Shown: positions 33,301 to 47,559, counted from the first letter of the stretch. The stretch is DNA of 64,000 nucleotides from Pisaster brevispinus (GCA_023634235.1 JAMKCF010000003.1:20120742-20184741); one strand, 5' to 3'. Notes: generated by a model from the letters alone, not told the origin. Made by a program: numbers and translations.

Positions 33301-36300
33301 GTGTCATTGTGATCCATGTGCATTTAGGGCTGCAGCCGTTGGCTGCAAAAACAGCGAGTGAAGAATGGGAGTTTTCGGTGTTCCGGACGTAGCCACTGTC
33401 AAAGCCATTAAATCAGACACGCCTAAGTTGATCCCCCCCCCCCCGAATAAACCAAAGATGGCTGCCATTACATGAAAGACCATTATCACTGGACATGCTA
33501 GAGAAGAAGAGTTTGCCAACAGGCATGTGTGTCCCGAATGGGTTATTAGAGAAACTGAACCTTTTGTTACATGATTCATATACTATTTGCGACTCCCAGA
33601 TGTTACCCGGCCCAAGATGTAGCCCATACCATGTACCTAGCTGTAGCCCCAACCCTGTACATAAATGTAGCCCAGGCTATATTAAGGGACAGGGTTTGGG
33701 GCTGTATTTACGTCAGGCTTCACTGAACTCATTGGCTACACTTAGGTCTTGCACAACTGTGTAACCGTGTGGTCATCGTGGCTTTTTTTTTTGCAACGAT
33801 CATTGCAGATTAACAATTTTGAAGATCTGTGGGTGTGGCACTTTGAAAACAGAAATGTGGTTGTTGAATCGTGCCCCCCTGTTGTCTCTTCATTGAACAT
33901 TCATCACCGTGAAAATATAAAAACCACAAAAACCAAAGTACCTATTGATGAGAGTTAAAATGTTGTAAAGGTAGATGTAAATTCATCCTGCTACAAACAC
34001 CTTCTCAAGATCCGGTGCAGCATTTCCATGACTCAAACTTTTTGCAGAAACTCATGACAGAATTTGTGTTCAGTACATGGTTCTTGAGTGTAAAGCGTGT
34101 CATGATAAGTTTTGCTATCATTAACAATGCCATACCATATATTGGTTCATAGAAACAAAGCATGCGGTCATCATTAATTCTCTAGACCAATGTTAGATGC
34201 ATTTTAGAGATAATAAGCATAGAAGTAGCTGAGTTTTACCAACATTACCTTCTCTTGATTCAAAGAGAGTATGCATACCTAATAGCACTAGTTTTGCCAC
34301 CATGTCAACTACCATATCATTAATCTTGGAGTAATTAACCCAGGAATGACTCACGAGTCATCACTAATCACTCAGCTCAGCATGGGTTGCACATAAACCT
34401 CTCATCTGAAAAAATCAACTAAAATGTCACCATGTATTAAAATATTTGACACAATTCATCCAATATTTACATTACTTGCCTCCCCGAAATGATGGGAACT
34501 GTTTCTTGTAAAAAATGTTTTTGGTATTGCTATTCTTATGGAAGATATTTTCATAATTAATAAACAGCATACTCTTGTGAACTGCAGGCGGCTAATCACT
34601 AATGTACACACTTAAAACAATAAACTTCACATTGTTACTTTCTGAAGAGGCCAATTAACCATTTTCAACCAAAGAGTCTCCTCGTATCGACATCATAAAA
34701 CGTGAACCCATTGCGGTCTAATGTAATGTCACCTGGACCCTCTTCCTTATTTGTAAATCATTATGATGTCATTTATATCGTAAATATTCAGAGGATTGAA
34801 CGTCAACTGGTAATCGAACAGTATTACTGCACTCAATATCACACACTCACCTGGTATCCATTCCAGCCTCATCAGGGTTAACATCACTTTATTTATTTGA
34901 GACTGTTGCTCTCCAATTTTATTTTGATAAGTTTTGGCATTGCTTTGCAGGGAAATAATTGGAGTTTGAAATACCAGCTCTAACCTTATTTAGGCCTTTT
35001 TCGAAACCACGACTTGTGCTTAGGCTGTGATTCAGGCTCTGTCAGTAAATTTGAAAACCTGTGCTTTCAGTACTGGGCCCTTCAGACAGGCGGATGATGC
35101 AGCTTAAGACGGAGCCCAAGCCAAATCCATGGTTTCTGAAAATGGCCATAGTGAAATACTTATGAGTCTTTAATACTGCATCAACCCTCCTACTGTATTC
35201 TCATTCAACATTGCCCACTGTGAATTTTAATGCTATATATTTTCATGCCAGCCTTCAATATGGTGATGTCATGTGGTGAATGCATCAGGTATTGACCCAG
35301 TTCACTTGAACATCATTACAGTAATCTTGTTAGCTGCTCGGCATTTACGTGCAATATTTGACTCCCAAAATGGCGAGCGGGGCAGACAGCAGCCACGTGG
35401 GATGTTGGTACAAGGCGTCAATACACATGTACATTATACAGTTTAGTATAGTTCTGTGCACAGCTGTGCCACAATACACATCCTTTGCGGTTGAATGGTT
35501 TCCAACGGTTGGTCAACTTGCTGGGAAAAGCTACAAGGAGTGGCAGGGTTGTGATAGGGGTTATTCGACAGATTGTTTAAGAAATTTGGAAAGTGTTAGC
35601 ATTTAGTCTCCTCTTTTTAATGTCTTTATTTCTCCTATGTTTTGTCGTTACAGTCTAGTTTTGTTTGAGTTGCATGAGGTAATAAGAATTTATGTTAACT
35701 TTCTCATCCGTAGAATTGCATGCTCAATGAAGACTCTCTCTGTAAACGCGCCATCTTGCTCAGCATCAGTCGGAGTTTCTGGATTGTTTTGTTTTATTTA
35801 AAATGGCCGCTTAGCTATTAAAGGCATAATAATTTAAGGCAATTTAGAGCTTTGTTTGTCTGCTTGGTAAAAAAAAATTAAACAAAGGTCTTGTTTCCAG
35901 AAGCTCAATGAAATCTATAAATCCAGGGGTTACTAAAAGGTGGAAATGTCTTCATTTCAACATTACCTCCTGAAATTGTATATCCTAGTTTCAGACCTTT
36001 TTGTCAGCAATGAATCTCACCTCTGAAAATACCATTCTGCAAAAATTGTCTACTTTTTGTCACTGTTCAGATTGAAGTCACGCAGCCACAAACATTAAAA
36101 ATATTTCCCACAGATTCGTAACTGTAAATATTGCACACTGATTCTCTCTGAACCAAAATGGGTACAAAACTGTACTGCCCTCCCAGCCTCGGTTCGGTAC
36201 ACTTATTAAAATGGGGGCAAAGTACAAAATGGCTGCTTTGTTAAAAGCTTCAAAAAGAAACCTTTTGTTTGGTTCTCTTTTGCTATTTTGAATTGCTAAG

Positions 36301-37848
36301 GCACACACCTTCAAACTTGCAGTCAGAACAGAGCAAATTTCCATAATGCTTTAAGCCGAAACAAAATACTTGGCATGGAAAATGGGCCGTGTACGACTTG
36401 ACGGCTGTGGCCGCTGCTAAGGGTGTTGCTATGGGGTAACCTATGCTTCAGCGCACAATGACTTGGTCATCCAGCTGTAGCCGTAGCCTTAGTCAATTTG
36501 GATACGGCTGTGGCTGCTGTATATGGTGTTGCTAAGAGGCAACCTATGCTTCCCATGCACGCTGACCCGGTCATCCAGCTGTAGCCGTAGCCAATTCGGA
36601 CACAGCCTTACAATGCTAAGTTAAGAAGAGCAGGAAACCAGCCACAAGCAATATGTAGATAATTGGTTATTTTGACTGGTCACCATTATCTGCTTAGCAA
36701 AATTGTGGTGCTTACAGGCTTGCAACTTTTCAGCTGATCAACTGATTTCATCTTTCTTTTTAAGAAATCTGTATCATAGAAACTGAAAAACGTTGCACAA
36801 GTTTTTGTTTTTGTGCCATTTCCTCCTACCTCTTGCAAGTACAAAGTTACATATTTTGTACTCAAATAGCGGCTCTCTTACTCTCCCGTTTCGAAACCGC
36901 GGCTTGTGTGCTGGAGCTCCTTTAGTGATTAAAAAAAATGTGCTTCAAACAGGTGGACGGAGCCTAAAACCGGAGCTGTAGCCCTGGATTCGAAAAGGTC
37001 CTATGTATTAATAATGCACAAAATCCGTGTAAAAAAAATTACCACAAAAAGCAAGATGGCGCATTTTGCAGTGAGAGTTTTTGTTTAAAAACTGCACCTT
37101 TAGCAATGCATGTGTATGAAAGGTCATTTTACTTGTTTATTAGTTTCTGCATGTAGGTTTCCCACGCTACCGAATGAAAATGGCATTGCATGTTTCCTTT
37201 GTTTTGGAAGCTGAGCTTATAAACTCAACACTAAAAACAAGCAAAAGTCTGACTTGTGTTTTGTATTTTCGGTTCGCTCTTTGTAAAAAAACACACACAA
37301 AAAACATCTATAATATATATAAAAAATCAGTGAGATTTGAAAGTTAAAACTTAAGCATCGGTTAATGAAATAAAGCAATCATGCAGAAAAACCCCAATCT
37401 TTTAGTGCTGTTAAACAATTTGTTAACATGTCATTTTGTACATGGATACTGTTTGCATTTTTATCATCGTGTACTAATGCTGTAATTGAATATCATCTGC
37501 ATATTTTATGTAGCATTTTGTCAAATCTTTGAATGCACTGCCTCCTTGACAAGTTGAAAGTTGTGCAAATTTACACGCGATTCAAACATTGATAAGTTCA
37601 GTCGGTGTAATGCTTACAAAAATGAGAAAAGAAAAACAGATTTTCTGTTTAGCCCTTCCATTGAAAAAAATCATTGCTTTTACATTGCTTTGAAGTACTC
37701 CTGAACTATAGCTATTGAATATTGGAAAATGATGACGAACACATTCTCAAAGCGGCATTTTGCCGGCTTTTTGCCACAATTGAGGGAGTGCAAGGTACAA
37801 CTAATTTTATGCACGCACTTTGTGTGGGAAATCAAGAGGCAACACCTG
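33301..37848. other. Intergenic DNA with small inverted repeats
   Basis: AT-rich. At 34990-35150 and 36885-37010 are diverged elements with TTTCGAAACC-C-GCTTG-type left ends and inverted right ends (a third is near 45983-46090). At 33320-33400 a GCCGTTGGCTGC...CGGTGTTCC segment resembles 50930-51010. No coding region is supported. Confidence 0.4.
36401..36592 (+). repeat. Tandem pair of GGCTGTGGC...GCCGTAGCC units
   Basis: Units 36401-36488 and 36504-36592 each begin ACGGCTGTGGC and end AGCTGTAGCCGTAGCC, so each unit also has inverted ends. They share GGTGTTGCTA and AACCTATGCTTC and differ at several sites. Confidence 0.7.
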
Positions 37849-38027
37849 TATAGACCTTTATCATTCTGCCACCTTCTTTGGTAGGTTCCCTGTCTTCAAT
37901 AACGATTGTAAAAACCAATTTTTGTTATACTAGAAGGGCACCAGACTAATTTGCTCTTCCATCCTCGCTTTGGTTACACTGATTTGGATTGGGGAAGATC
38001 AAATTGCTGCAACGTGATAAAGGTCTA
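37849..38027. mobile_element. MITE-like element, TATAGACCTTTATCA family
   Basis: TATAGACCTTTATCA and TGATAAAGGTCTA are near-perfect inverted ends, 179 bases apart, with a non-coding interior. Confidence 0.7.
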
Positions 38028-40116
38028 TTGGTGTCTGATTTGTACAAGTTCGTATTTGTAAGGAACAGTGCATCACCGTTGGTTTTGGGAAGAAAACGTA
38101 AATTACTAGTAATTCACATCCCGTTTGGTTTTTGATAAGCAAACCAAACAACACTCTAACAGCTTCCAAGTCAGAGTTTACCCAGATCCGGGTCCAATGG
38201 GGCCTGACTCATTTCAGGGTTAGTCAAAAAATAAATGACCCCTAATCGGTGCGAAAATGACCTAGAAATAGGTCAGACTGACGCAGAAACTGAGTTAAAA
38301 TCCCACTTTCCTGGACATGGGTCAGGCCGACCCGGGACTCGGAATCGATATGGGTCAATTCAGACCTTGGAGTGAATTTAGAGTGAGCCAACCTCACCTT
38401 TCATCAAATGTGATGGTCACCCTTTTTTTTATGTAAACGACGGGAAAACGAGTTTTTAAATGGATTTGTGCAGTTTCATATCGGGCTTATTTCGATTGAG
38501 GCGATCGAAATAAACAACGGTGATTTGGAGGTCTTCCAATGTAATCTGCTATGAAATTATAAATCAGTAAGCTTTCATAATTGACGCTTATAATTCATTT
38601 TTCGATAGTGTGTAAAGATAACCCCAGAAACCTTAGTACAGTGTTACGTCATTTCTTCAGCTTACCATTAAGCATGCAAAATGCACTGGCGGAGATAACA
38701 TCATACCTTGTCCAGGCTTAATTATTAACCAATTGAAAATTGTGTTTCAAAAAGAAAATTGTGTTTGCCTGCTGTTGTTCCTTCCGCTCACCCCCGTGTG
38801 TCTTTCAATTTTCCAATTTCAAAAGGAGCCAATTACAAACGATCAAGTGCATTCATTGGCAGAACATATATTAAAATTTTCTTGTAAATTGAACTAGCCT
38901 CTCCCATGAAATATGGTAATGACATTATTTTACGCATGCATACAGACACCAAACGCCTCAGAGCTAGTTGTGCGCTAGGCAGACGCACAAACATGGGTGT
39001 ACCTCATGCCACCATCATCCCCATACAAAAGAAAATGCTCGATGTTTCCTCAATTTGCCAACCAGTAGTTTTAGTGCGCACGCGCGATTTGCAATTTACA
39101 ATTGTTTTTTGTAACGGTGTATTGCCAGTCTTACGGGGCTTGAGATGGAAGCTACCTCTTGCACAGTCGCTGAAATGCTCAATAATCAACGTCCCATTCA
39201 TCCCCTTAGAACAGTTTGGTCATCACGCTCTATTAAGAGACTGAGGCTAAGGCTAACTCCATCATTAATCTTTCACCACATAATCACTTAAGGGCTTAAG
39301 GAATAACTTACTTACACATCCTCACAGCTTTCAATCAGTAATTACTTGGGTAAGAGGTTATGTTCCACTAGATTCTCAGACCACTATTAATCTCCCAATC
39401 AAGCTTCCAAGTGCTCATAACTAACCCCATGCACAAGCATAATATCCAAGTTGTCAATCAGGCATTGCTTGAGTTGGAGACCACATCCACTTGTCTCCCC
39501 ACACAAGCTCGGCATCAAATAAAAAAAATGTGAGAGGACATTGTCTTCCCATGCGCTTCTTTTAATAGCCTCTCAAACCATGGCTTCTGTGCTTGTTGAA
39601 TAAATCATACCATTAACACAAGCCATCCGTTACTATGGTGATGTTTGTACGTTGCTATTGGGTCATTAAAAACATGCAAATATGCAGCAAGCAGACTTGC
39701 TCAAACCAGATTTCATTCGTAAGTTTCATGCTAAACTATAACAAAAAAAAGGATAGATATTTGTTTGTTAAATCTACGCCTTGCACAAAAATCTTTGCAA
39801 AGGTTCGTCGGTTAATTAACTCCGTATTATTTGAATGATGAATAAAGGCTATAGTACATCAATCCTCACACAGGCCTAATACTGTCATCACACTCACTCT
39901 TTACTCAGTAACCTCACATTCTTAGTTTACTTGGGTGCTTGAAGGTTTAATATACCACATTCTTATTGTTTGCCCGTGATATTGGAACATACCTTTTCAA
40001 CTGATCCTCGGAGGATAGATGAATTTGGGGTATCTTAGACTAAGAGGCTATCAGCCTCAGACTGAAGTTGAATATAACCCACGCGCCTGTATGAATAACC
40101 CACTAAAGACTGTGTG
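38028..40116. other. Intergenic DNA, nothing certain
   Basis: A cluster of GACC/GGTC words at 38185-38370 (see findings), then AT-rich sequence with no gene or repeat I can name. Confidence 0.4.
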
Positions 40117-40680
40117 TGTGTGAGTTTGTTTTCACATTCAAACCGGGACCTATAACAAAAGAGGACAATAGGGTCCCCGGTTGGGTAAAGGTCCCCAGTT
40201 AGAAATTGTGTACAAAACCAATGGGAGCTGTTGCCAAAAAGTCCAAACAAAAGAGGGACAATAGGAGGTCCCCGATTGGAGGTGTTTACACACTTGGGTG
40301 CCCTTACACATGCCAACTTACGGGGTACTTTTAACAATGGAACAATGGACCCCACAAGGCAATTTCAATAGGAACAATAGGGCCCCACAAGGGAATTCTT
40401 TAGAAAAGGGAACAATAGAACAACAATAGCAGTACCCCACAAACCGGATCCGTAAGGTTGGGTGTGTGTGTGTGAGTTTGTTTTCACATTCAAACCGGGG
40501 ACCTATAACAAAAGAGGACAATAGGGTCCCCGGTTGGGTAAAGGTCCCCAGTTAGAAATTGTGTACAAAACCAATGGGAGCTGTTGCCAAAAAGTTTGAG
40601 TCCAAACAAAAGAGGGACAATAGGAGGTCCCCGATTGGAGGTGTTTACACACTTGTGTGTGTGCGTGTGTGTGTGTGAGG
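40117..40680 (-). repeat. GGGACC-type repeat, two inverted copies in tandem
   Basis: Copies at 40117-40296 and 40462-40680 read on the minus strand match 16895-17093 closely. Between them, 40300-40460 is the GTGGGGTAC/GGATCCG block that also occurs on the plus strand at 55500-55640. A (GT)n tract closes the second copy. Confidence 0.75.
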
Positions 40681-40689
40681 CTATAAATC

Positions 40690-43600
40690 CATCCAGCTTC
40701 TTATACACTCTAAGGTAACCCCCATGTACAGCCTAGGTTGGAATGTATCAACCATGCTTTCTGGTAAGTCGCGGATGCCTCTCGCTCGTGCTCACTTAAA
40801 CATAACCCGTAAAACGGGCTACAATCCAGGCAAATTGTACTCCCGTCCCTCGGGAGGTCAGATGGATTGTGTTTGTGTATGGGTAATGCATGTATTCCTG
40901 ACTTTATACAAACAGTCCCGGAACCTCACAGTAAGAACAACTGAGTCGCCGTGGGACATCATCACGTCACGGCTCCAAGAGCCACTTGAGTCCTCACCGC
41001 CTTCATAAAGCGTGCACCTCACACCTCAGTTTAATCCTCATACCGTAGGCCGGGGACCTCACTGCGTCGTGTACCCAAGGAGAGTTTCACCCGAAGCTGG
41101 CGAGAGGGACAAGGATGGTGCCTTTAAAAATTAAGAGGATGACTTTCTCCTCAATTTACTACATGAGGATATAATTTTAAAAAGTGTGTTGGGTGAAAAA
41201 CAAAAACTAGAATTAGTTTGTTCTCTTTTATTCACTTTTTTGTGTACTGAACGAGACGAGTGTGTAAGTGAAACAGGTACATTTTAAAACATGTACTCAA
41301 TCAACAACAATTTAAAACTAACATTGAATTTAAATTTACTGGTTTTTTTTATAACTTTGGGTAGGTGCTATGAGTTGTTCACTTTTTAGGGCACAACTAC
41401 TAGTATTATTTACGTTTAGGAAGCCTCATCAATGTTTCTGATATTTTAGATTCATTACAAGTTATAGACGAAATACCTCTTCTCTGTTCCTGAGGTCTAT
41501 TTTTTTCTGTAAAGGAGGTTGTTGTTTTTTCCGAGTGTCTGTAACTTTGTATGTTTTACGTTAGATTTTGTAGAAACTTCGTATTCTATACTGTCACTGA
41601 GCGGCCATCTTTGATTTCATAATAAGAAGTATCATGAACTTGAAGACGAGGCAGCGTAAACATGTCTGGGCTGGTACCTGAAGGCAGGTGTGGCAGTTAA
41701 GTCAAGGTGCCAGTTTAGGTCAACTTGAAAATCAAAGCAAGCCCTCAAACTGCAGATTTACAACATCCGTTTTACCCGCACAAAGGCTCCTGTTCATTCT
41801 CGATTGGGGAGTTCTACCCATTAACTTGTTTTGAATATGGCTCAAAATTAATAATCCTAAGACACGGTTGAGATGATTTGTCTCCTTTTTGGGGGGGGGT
41901 ATTTCCCGCAGGTATACAAATTCTCACGCACAAATATTTATACGTCAAATACATTGTTTTTACAATGTGTGTTCAAAAAGAACACATGCTTCTGAAAATG
42001 GTAGATAAGAAACAAAATAATGGTTTTACGTCAATCATGGTTTTTTTTCTTTCTTTTCATTAATTGATATTGCGTTTCTTCGCAACGGAACTTTACGAAA
42101 ATGTTTTGCCTTGTGGGTGTAGGTTACCGCGGTGCAACTTCTTTCAATTCTAATTCAAATTCAAGTGATATGTGCCACAGTTTGTTCCTTTCAAACGAGC
42201 GTACCAAAACATTAATAATAGAATATTTTTGTTATCAGATGAACTTATTTTTACTGATAATATTCTGATAATCTAACAGTAATCAATTTGATGGACTGCG
42301 TTTAGTTGGTGTAGTTTCTTACATTATATCACATCCTTTAAGGTATCTATGAGCACATCCTTTAAAATATCTTTGATATACAGTGCACATTTGTAACATT
42401 ATTGGTTATGTATATATCATGTACATAAACCTTATTATAACAAAATTACTTTAGTAGATTGATGAAAGGTGTTAAAATAATAGTTCTATTCAAAGACAAC
42501 TGTTTCAACACCAATACCTGGTGTTAGCCTAACACCTCCGGCTTTTAGATAATGAAGGGTGTTGAATGTAACCACCGCATTGCACAATTGGGTGCGGTCT
42601 ACACTCCCCCAGATTGTGTATTGTTTGAGCTACATTTCGTTATTTATAAAACTAAATGTAGCCTAGTTCATCTTGTTTCTGTTTACTTTTAGGCAAGTGT
42701 TTTTGTCGTGTTTTTTTTTTTCTCTCTCTCTCTCTCTCTCTTTCTTTTAAGCTTTATTTTAAAAACAGTCTATTCTGGTCTAGAGGGTCATTTTGAAGAT
42801 TTTATTTGTTGGGATCCAATTTGACCAAAATAAACCCCCAAAACAATCGAACATATTATGGGATGGGAAACATTAAACTATCAATTCTAAATAAAGAAAG
42901 TTGGCCTCCATGCCTCAAAGTTAAAGGCAATCAAATTTACATCTTCAATACAATAATCAACGTAAACATACATAATTATTATTATAATAATGTTTTTGTT
43001 TTTAACTTACCCGGTCAGGTTCCCTTGTGGTTTATTGATTAATTTGTTTGTAAACTCATTTTATTTTTTAGAAAACACCACGGCGAAAAAGATGCAAAAA
43101 AATGTACCATTGTTTTCTTACCGTGAGTCCTTGTGATTCCCCACTTTTCTTACAGCGGAAATATCAAACTTTCAAAAGAATGACGTGATTTTCCGCCTCA
43201 ACTGGATTCACCAATCACAATGATGTTGCCCATTTTTTCCGTCATTGAATAAATTAACATATTATCTTCACTTATCTTCTCTAATCTGGTAGTTATATAG
43301 GCCTAACAGTGATCGGGTTTTATAAATAACAGTAACCTGGCTAAAACCAGGGTTAACGATTTTCACTGTAGTTAATAAATCTTTGAATTGTTAATTTATC
43401 ATAAACTTTTGTTTCACTTATTTATGTAAGATGTTTGATATAATTTTTCACTATCATTTTATTGATTTGTTTGTAAAGTGGATTTATACATAATATTATA
43501 CGTTGTACATAATATCACGGCCTAGTTCATTGCGTTGATTCAGACCAAAGGCAAGTAAAGAATATGTATTTTGTTTTCCCCGAAGCAAAACATTAAATTA

Positions 43601-44200
43601 AAATAACAGTCCAATCGAAAACAAAATATGACATTGCCCCACTCCAAGAAGTAAGCTGAGTTACGATTCAATAAAATGGTAACAACAAACCGAAATTTGC
43701 ACATGATAAAGCGCTGAAATTGTAACTACATAGTCATGGTCTTCATTTGCCATTTTCTTTACTTCCATAGCAACGGTTTTCAATACCGTTTTCTGATTGG
43801 CTGATGAGTTATGTTTTGACGTTTTGGGGTATGCGCAGTGATTGATTAGTGACAAATTATTTATTTAAAATTTTTGAAGAATGCTTTTTGTGCCAACGTT
43901 TTTCTTAGAGTTTCCTAGTTAAGATAATCAGGGATGTTTAACAGGTTTTGTACAGTATAATTGAATATTAGATATTATATTATTTCATTGGTTAATCTCA
44001 AACCCTGAAACAGTCTTCGGCTTGTCCGCCATTTTGACGCGAAGAGCTCTCGAAATGAGGACTCAAAAATGGCTGACGTACACCCGAGCACCTTAGAGGC
44101 TGGGGATGTGACCGCCGTTGGGCTGTGGCTGTTGGCTGCTCTGCAATGCTGTAATAAGGGATGGCGTACTGATCTGGCCATATCCATATCACATCAGTCT
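40690..44200. other. Intergenic DNA, microsatellite only
   Basis: Contains a (TC)n tract at 42721-42741 and otherwise AT-rich sequence. Near 44000-44200 the composition becomes GC-richer with open frames on both strands that I do not recognise. Confidence 0.4.
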
Positions 44201-44223
44201 CGGCCGGCAAATCCTTCCGTAGT

Positions 44224-44280
44224 TCAACCCTCACGTTCACAATGGGCATTAATAATGCCCATTGTGAACGCGAGGGTTGA
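44224..44280. repeat. 57-base near-perfect palindrome
   Basis: Two 28-base arms around a single central base (44252), with one mismatch. The centre reads GGGCATTAATAATGCCC and the outer arms TCAACCCTC and GAGGGTTGA. It could form a cruciform, or be a small foldback element. Confidence 0.9.
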
Positions 44281-44618
44281 GCGATATACAACAAAAACGT
44301 GACGTCATACCATTACTGGAGTGAAAACAACGTCCTTACCGCGTGAAAAAAATCCTTAACCTCTCAGACAGTGTTCTTACGAACTACACGGGCGAGAAGT
44401 GTCGAGGTTGAATCTATAGAGTTTTACAATTTCCTCTCGTTGCAAAAAAACAAAAAACCAAAGTTTGTATTAAGTTGTAGAGCATATGATTCCTTTGCTA
44501 TGGAGATTCTTAGATTTGAGTTTAAAAATTAAACAACGTTTGGTGTATAAGCAGAGTAGGACAAGGTGGCTACATTATATTCGCCATAGGAGAAGTTTGC
44601 CGTTTGCTTAGTCAACCT

Positions 44619-44829
44619 GGGACCAATTTCAATCTGGACCCTTTTTTATAAAGTTTTTAAGCAGTTAATAGGGCTTTAGGAAGCTGATTTGCTAAGCAAA
44701 AATTAACAGGACACCAGTGGCAGCAATTGCAAATACATGTGATTCTGCTGGGTAACCTTGTTCTGCTAAGCAGTGTTTATCTGCGCTAAGCAACATTTTT
44801 CAGCTTATAGGCTTTATGAAGTTGGACCC
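44619..44829. mobile_element. MITE-like element, GGCCCAATTTCATAGAG family, copy e
   Basis: GGGACCAATTTCAATC and GGCTTTATGAAGTTGGACCC at the ends, and repeated TGCTAAGCA words inside. Confidence 0.55.
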
Positions 44830-47319
44830 TGCTGTTAAGTCACGTTGGTAAACAATGTAGTGGCTACCAGTCAAACATCATCTTTATCATGTGTGGGGTT
44901 TTTTGCTTGGCAGTGTGCTGGGGTCAGCTGGATTTTAACAAAAATGGTTTGGTCCCCGCAACGAGCCACAACTGCAACAACAGCCGTCTGTTAATATCGG
45001 TTCATGTACTAAGCAATCTGGTCGACAGCTCTTTGAAATATTATGTTTCTGATGAGCCGAGTGCGAATATAATGGCCTCATTCCGTAGCGACCCAGCTGA
45101 AAGACAACTTTAAACGCTTAGGCCGTTTGTTTCTGCTTTTAGCGCAATGAATAAAGTCTTGGTGTTTTGTATTTTTTGGTCGTTACAATCATTAGAAAAA
45201 CATCTGTTAGAGCGGCTTGTTGAAACGGCGTGTTTTGACTTGAGTTATTAAATGGTTCAGTTGATGTTGTGAATTGATAACAATTAAATAAAGGGTTTAA
45301 ATTTCTACGGAATCATTTGCTTTTGCGTGTCTGTGTGTGAATTCCTATTGTCGGCAGATAAGGTAGGCCTACACTGTTCAAATGGCCCGCTAAAGATAGC
45401 CAATAGTAGCCTGAACATCTGACGTCACACTTGCTACGGACGCTACCAGATGTACCTTTGACCTCGCATTAATTTCACATGGAGATCCGCAGTCGATACC
45501 CATTATTACAATTTACATAGTAAAACAACATTACATGTACAAACATAATATTATGCACATGCTTCATACAGACGATCGAAAGTGCAAGCTGACAAATTAC
45601 ATCACCTCGGACCAATCATAACACAGATATGGAAAGCTTACATCATTGCACGTTTATCCAATGAAATCATTGTATCCAATGAAATCATTGGGGCTGTAAG
45701 ACCAGTGCCTGTTTTTATCCTTGTGGATTAAGACGGGACTAGTCTAAACTAATGGCAACCGAGACTGAATGGCTTGGTGGCAAAAGTTTGTCAAATTTCA
45801 CTGTTCTGCTTGGCGTATTTATGTTGGGACACATTAAGTAATTATTATAAAATAAGTGGTTCAGCCGACGGAACATTTCTTGTTCCCAAAATCACCCCCA
45901 TAACATTGGCAGGATTGGAAGCAACACAGAACACTGCTCTACTATTCTTTAGAGCTTGGTATTCGTGACCGCAACAAATTATGGTTTTCGAAACTTGGGC
46001 TTGGGCTCCGTCATGCAGAAAACGTAAGCGTTCCTAATACTGGGCTTCAAAGAGACGTACAATGCCCAAGCCTGAACCCGAGCCCAAGATGTTGATGGCG
46101 TTGTATGACACAATGCAGTTACCACAAACTCAATGGCAAACACTGGATGGCGCGCTGTATTGGGACCCACAACACAAATAACGCAATGATGTGCATGTTG
46201 CTGTCCTGACATGCGATCGGATTTATGTACAGTGACATAAACATCAGTTTTCTCTTTAAGAAACCATTGAATGCATTCTTTTTGTAAACAAGGTGCCATG
46301 GTACATTCGGGAGTTTTATTCCAGACGCACATCCATCAAAATCCAGGTTTTGTGTTTTGGTTTTGAGTCAAATTGCGCGGTGTGGGTTTAGGGGTTTTCA
46401 AATCTGAGGGAAAGTGAGACTGCACCAAAGGGGCCCGTCGAACTACGTCCGTCACAAACAAAAACGCCACTACAAGAATGCTAATTTACAAACAAAAAAC
46501 GGCCATCTTGGGAAAAGGTGCCGCTACTTTTTGTGAGAAAAATGGGATCCATTTTTTCGGGAACACACTTACCATAGCCTTCCCGATTTTAGAGTCAATG
46601 ATCCTAAGATACAATAATGGAATTTCTTATTCTACAATCCTTAAAACTAATCACCCTCAAATCTGTCATTTTAAGGGCCTCCAAAATATTGACTGGGCAC
46701 AACGCAACGTTTTGTCAAATGAAAAACGCCCATAAAATACTTGAACTATTTCTAATCTAAGCTCGTTTTTAGTCCTTTCTGTTAGAAGAGAATGCCCTCA
46801 AACAGCCTCAATTTTTACATTTGTTTTATTATTATTACTTTTTTATTATTCACCACTCTTGTCAATTTGTAAATATCTCAACATTTGAGTATACTTCTCA
46901 ATTAGGCTAATTTAATTTTCAAAATTTACGATTTATGCCATTGTTTTATTTATCTCACCTTTCCAGCCGAAAGCGAGTCGTTCTAATAACCAGCCCGGCC
47001 CCGTTATTAAAGGAAACTGCTTAATTTTTAATAACCCCCAAACAAACAAAGTGTCGTAGACAAAATGTCAATTTCATCCATCCTTTCGAGCCTTATAAAC
47101 GGTAGAATTAATTTAATCGTCAAATGACAGACTTTGAATGCACCGTATCCAACGACACTTTGAGCATCATCAACCTGTAGTGTGTTTTTATGAGGGAACA
47201 TCACTGGTTTGGAGAATGAAAAATATTATTTTAAGTTCAGTAGTGTTCAACAATTACATCGACCCAGAGTTGATTATATTTTAATCAAAACAGTAACTAG
47301 CTTTATAGTACGGAGTGTC
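44830..47319. other. Intergenic DNA
   Basis: AT-rich with one diverged inverted-repeat element near 45983-46090 (TTTCGAAACTTGGGCTTGG...GAGCCCAAG). No gene supported. Confidence 0.4.
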
Positions 47320-47545
47320 GTGTTCGAGCTTTCTGGTGCACCGGACTTGAGTTCTGGTGTTGTCACAGAGTGGGCTCAGGTCTCGTCGATTATGTGTGTC
47401 CTTCATGGGCAGGACACTTGCTTTGTCCTTCGGGCCATAGGTCCAGTGTGTTGTGTAATGCATGTAAAAGAACCTAGTACACTTATAGTCGTTAGTAAAA
47501 GAGAAGGGTTTTGCCCAGCGGTTTCTGGCATAGTTGGCTGCAGAT
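47320..47545 (+). repeat. tRNA-Leu-derived SINE, copy 2
   Basis: Diverged head (GTGCACCGGACTTGAG, GTGGGCTCAGGTC) and body (GTGTGTTGTGTAATGCATG, AGAACCTAGTACACTTA, GGCATAGTTGGC) shared with 21950-22149. Confidence 0.6.
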
Positions 47546-47559
47546 AGCACTGGGTCACA

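Noticed and set aside
44069..44302. 77-codon open frame beginning MADVHPSTLEAGD
   Set aside because: It runs through the 57-base palindrome and has no recognisable domain or splice site; GC content alone is not enough.
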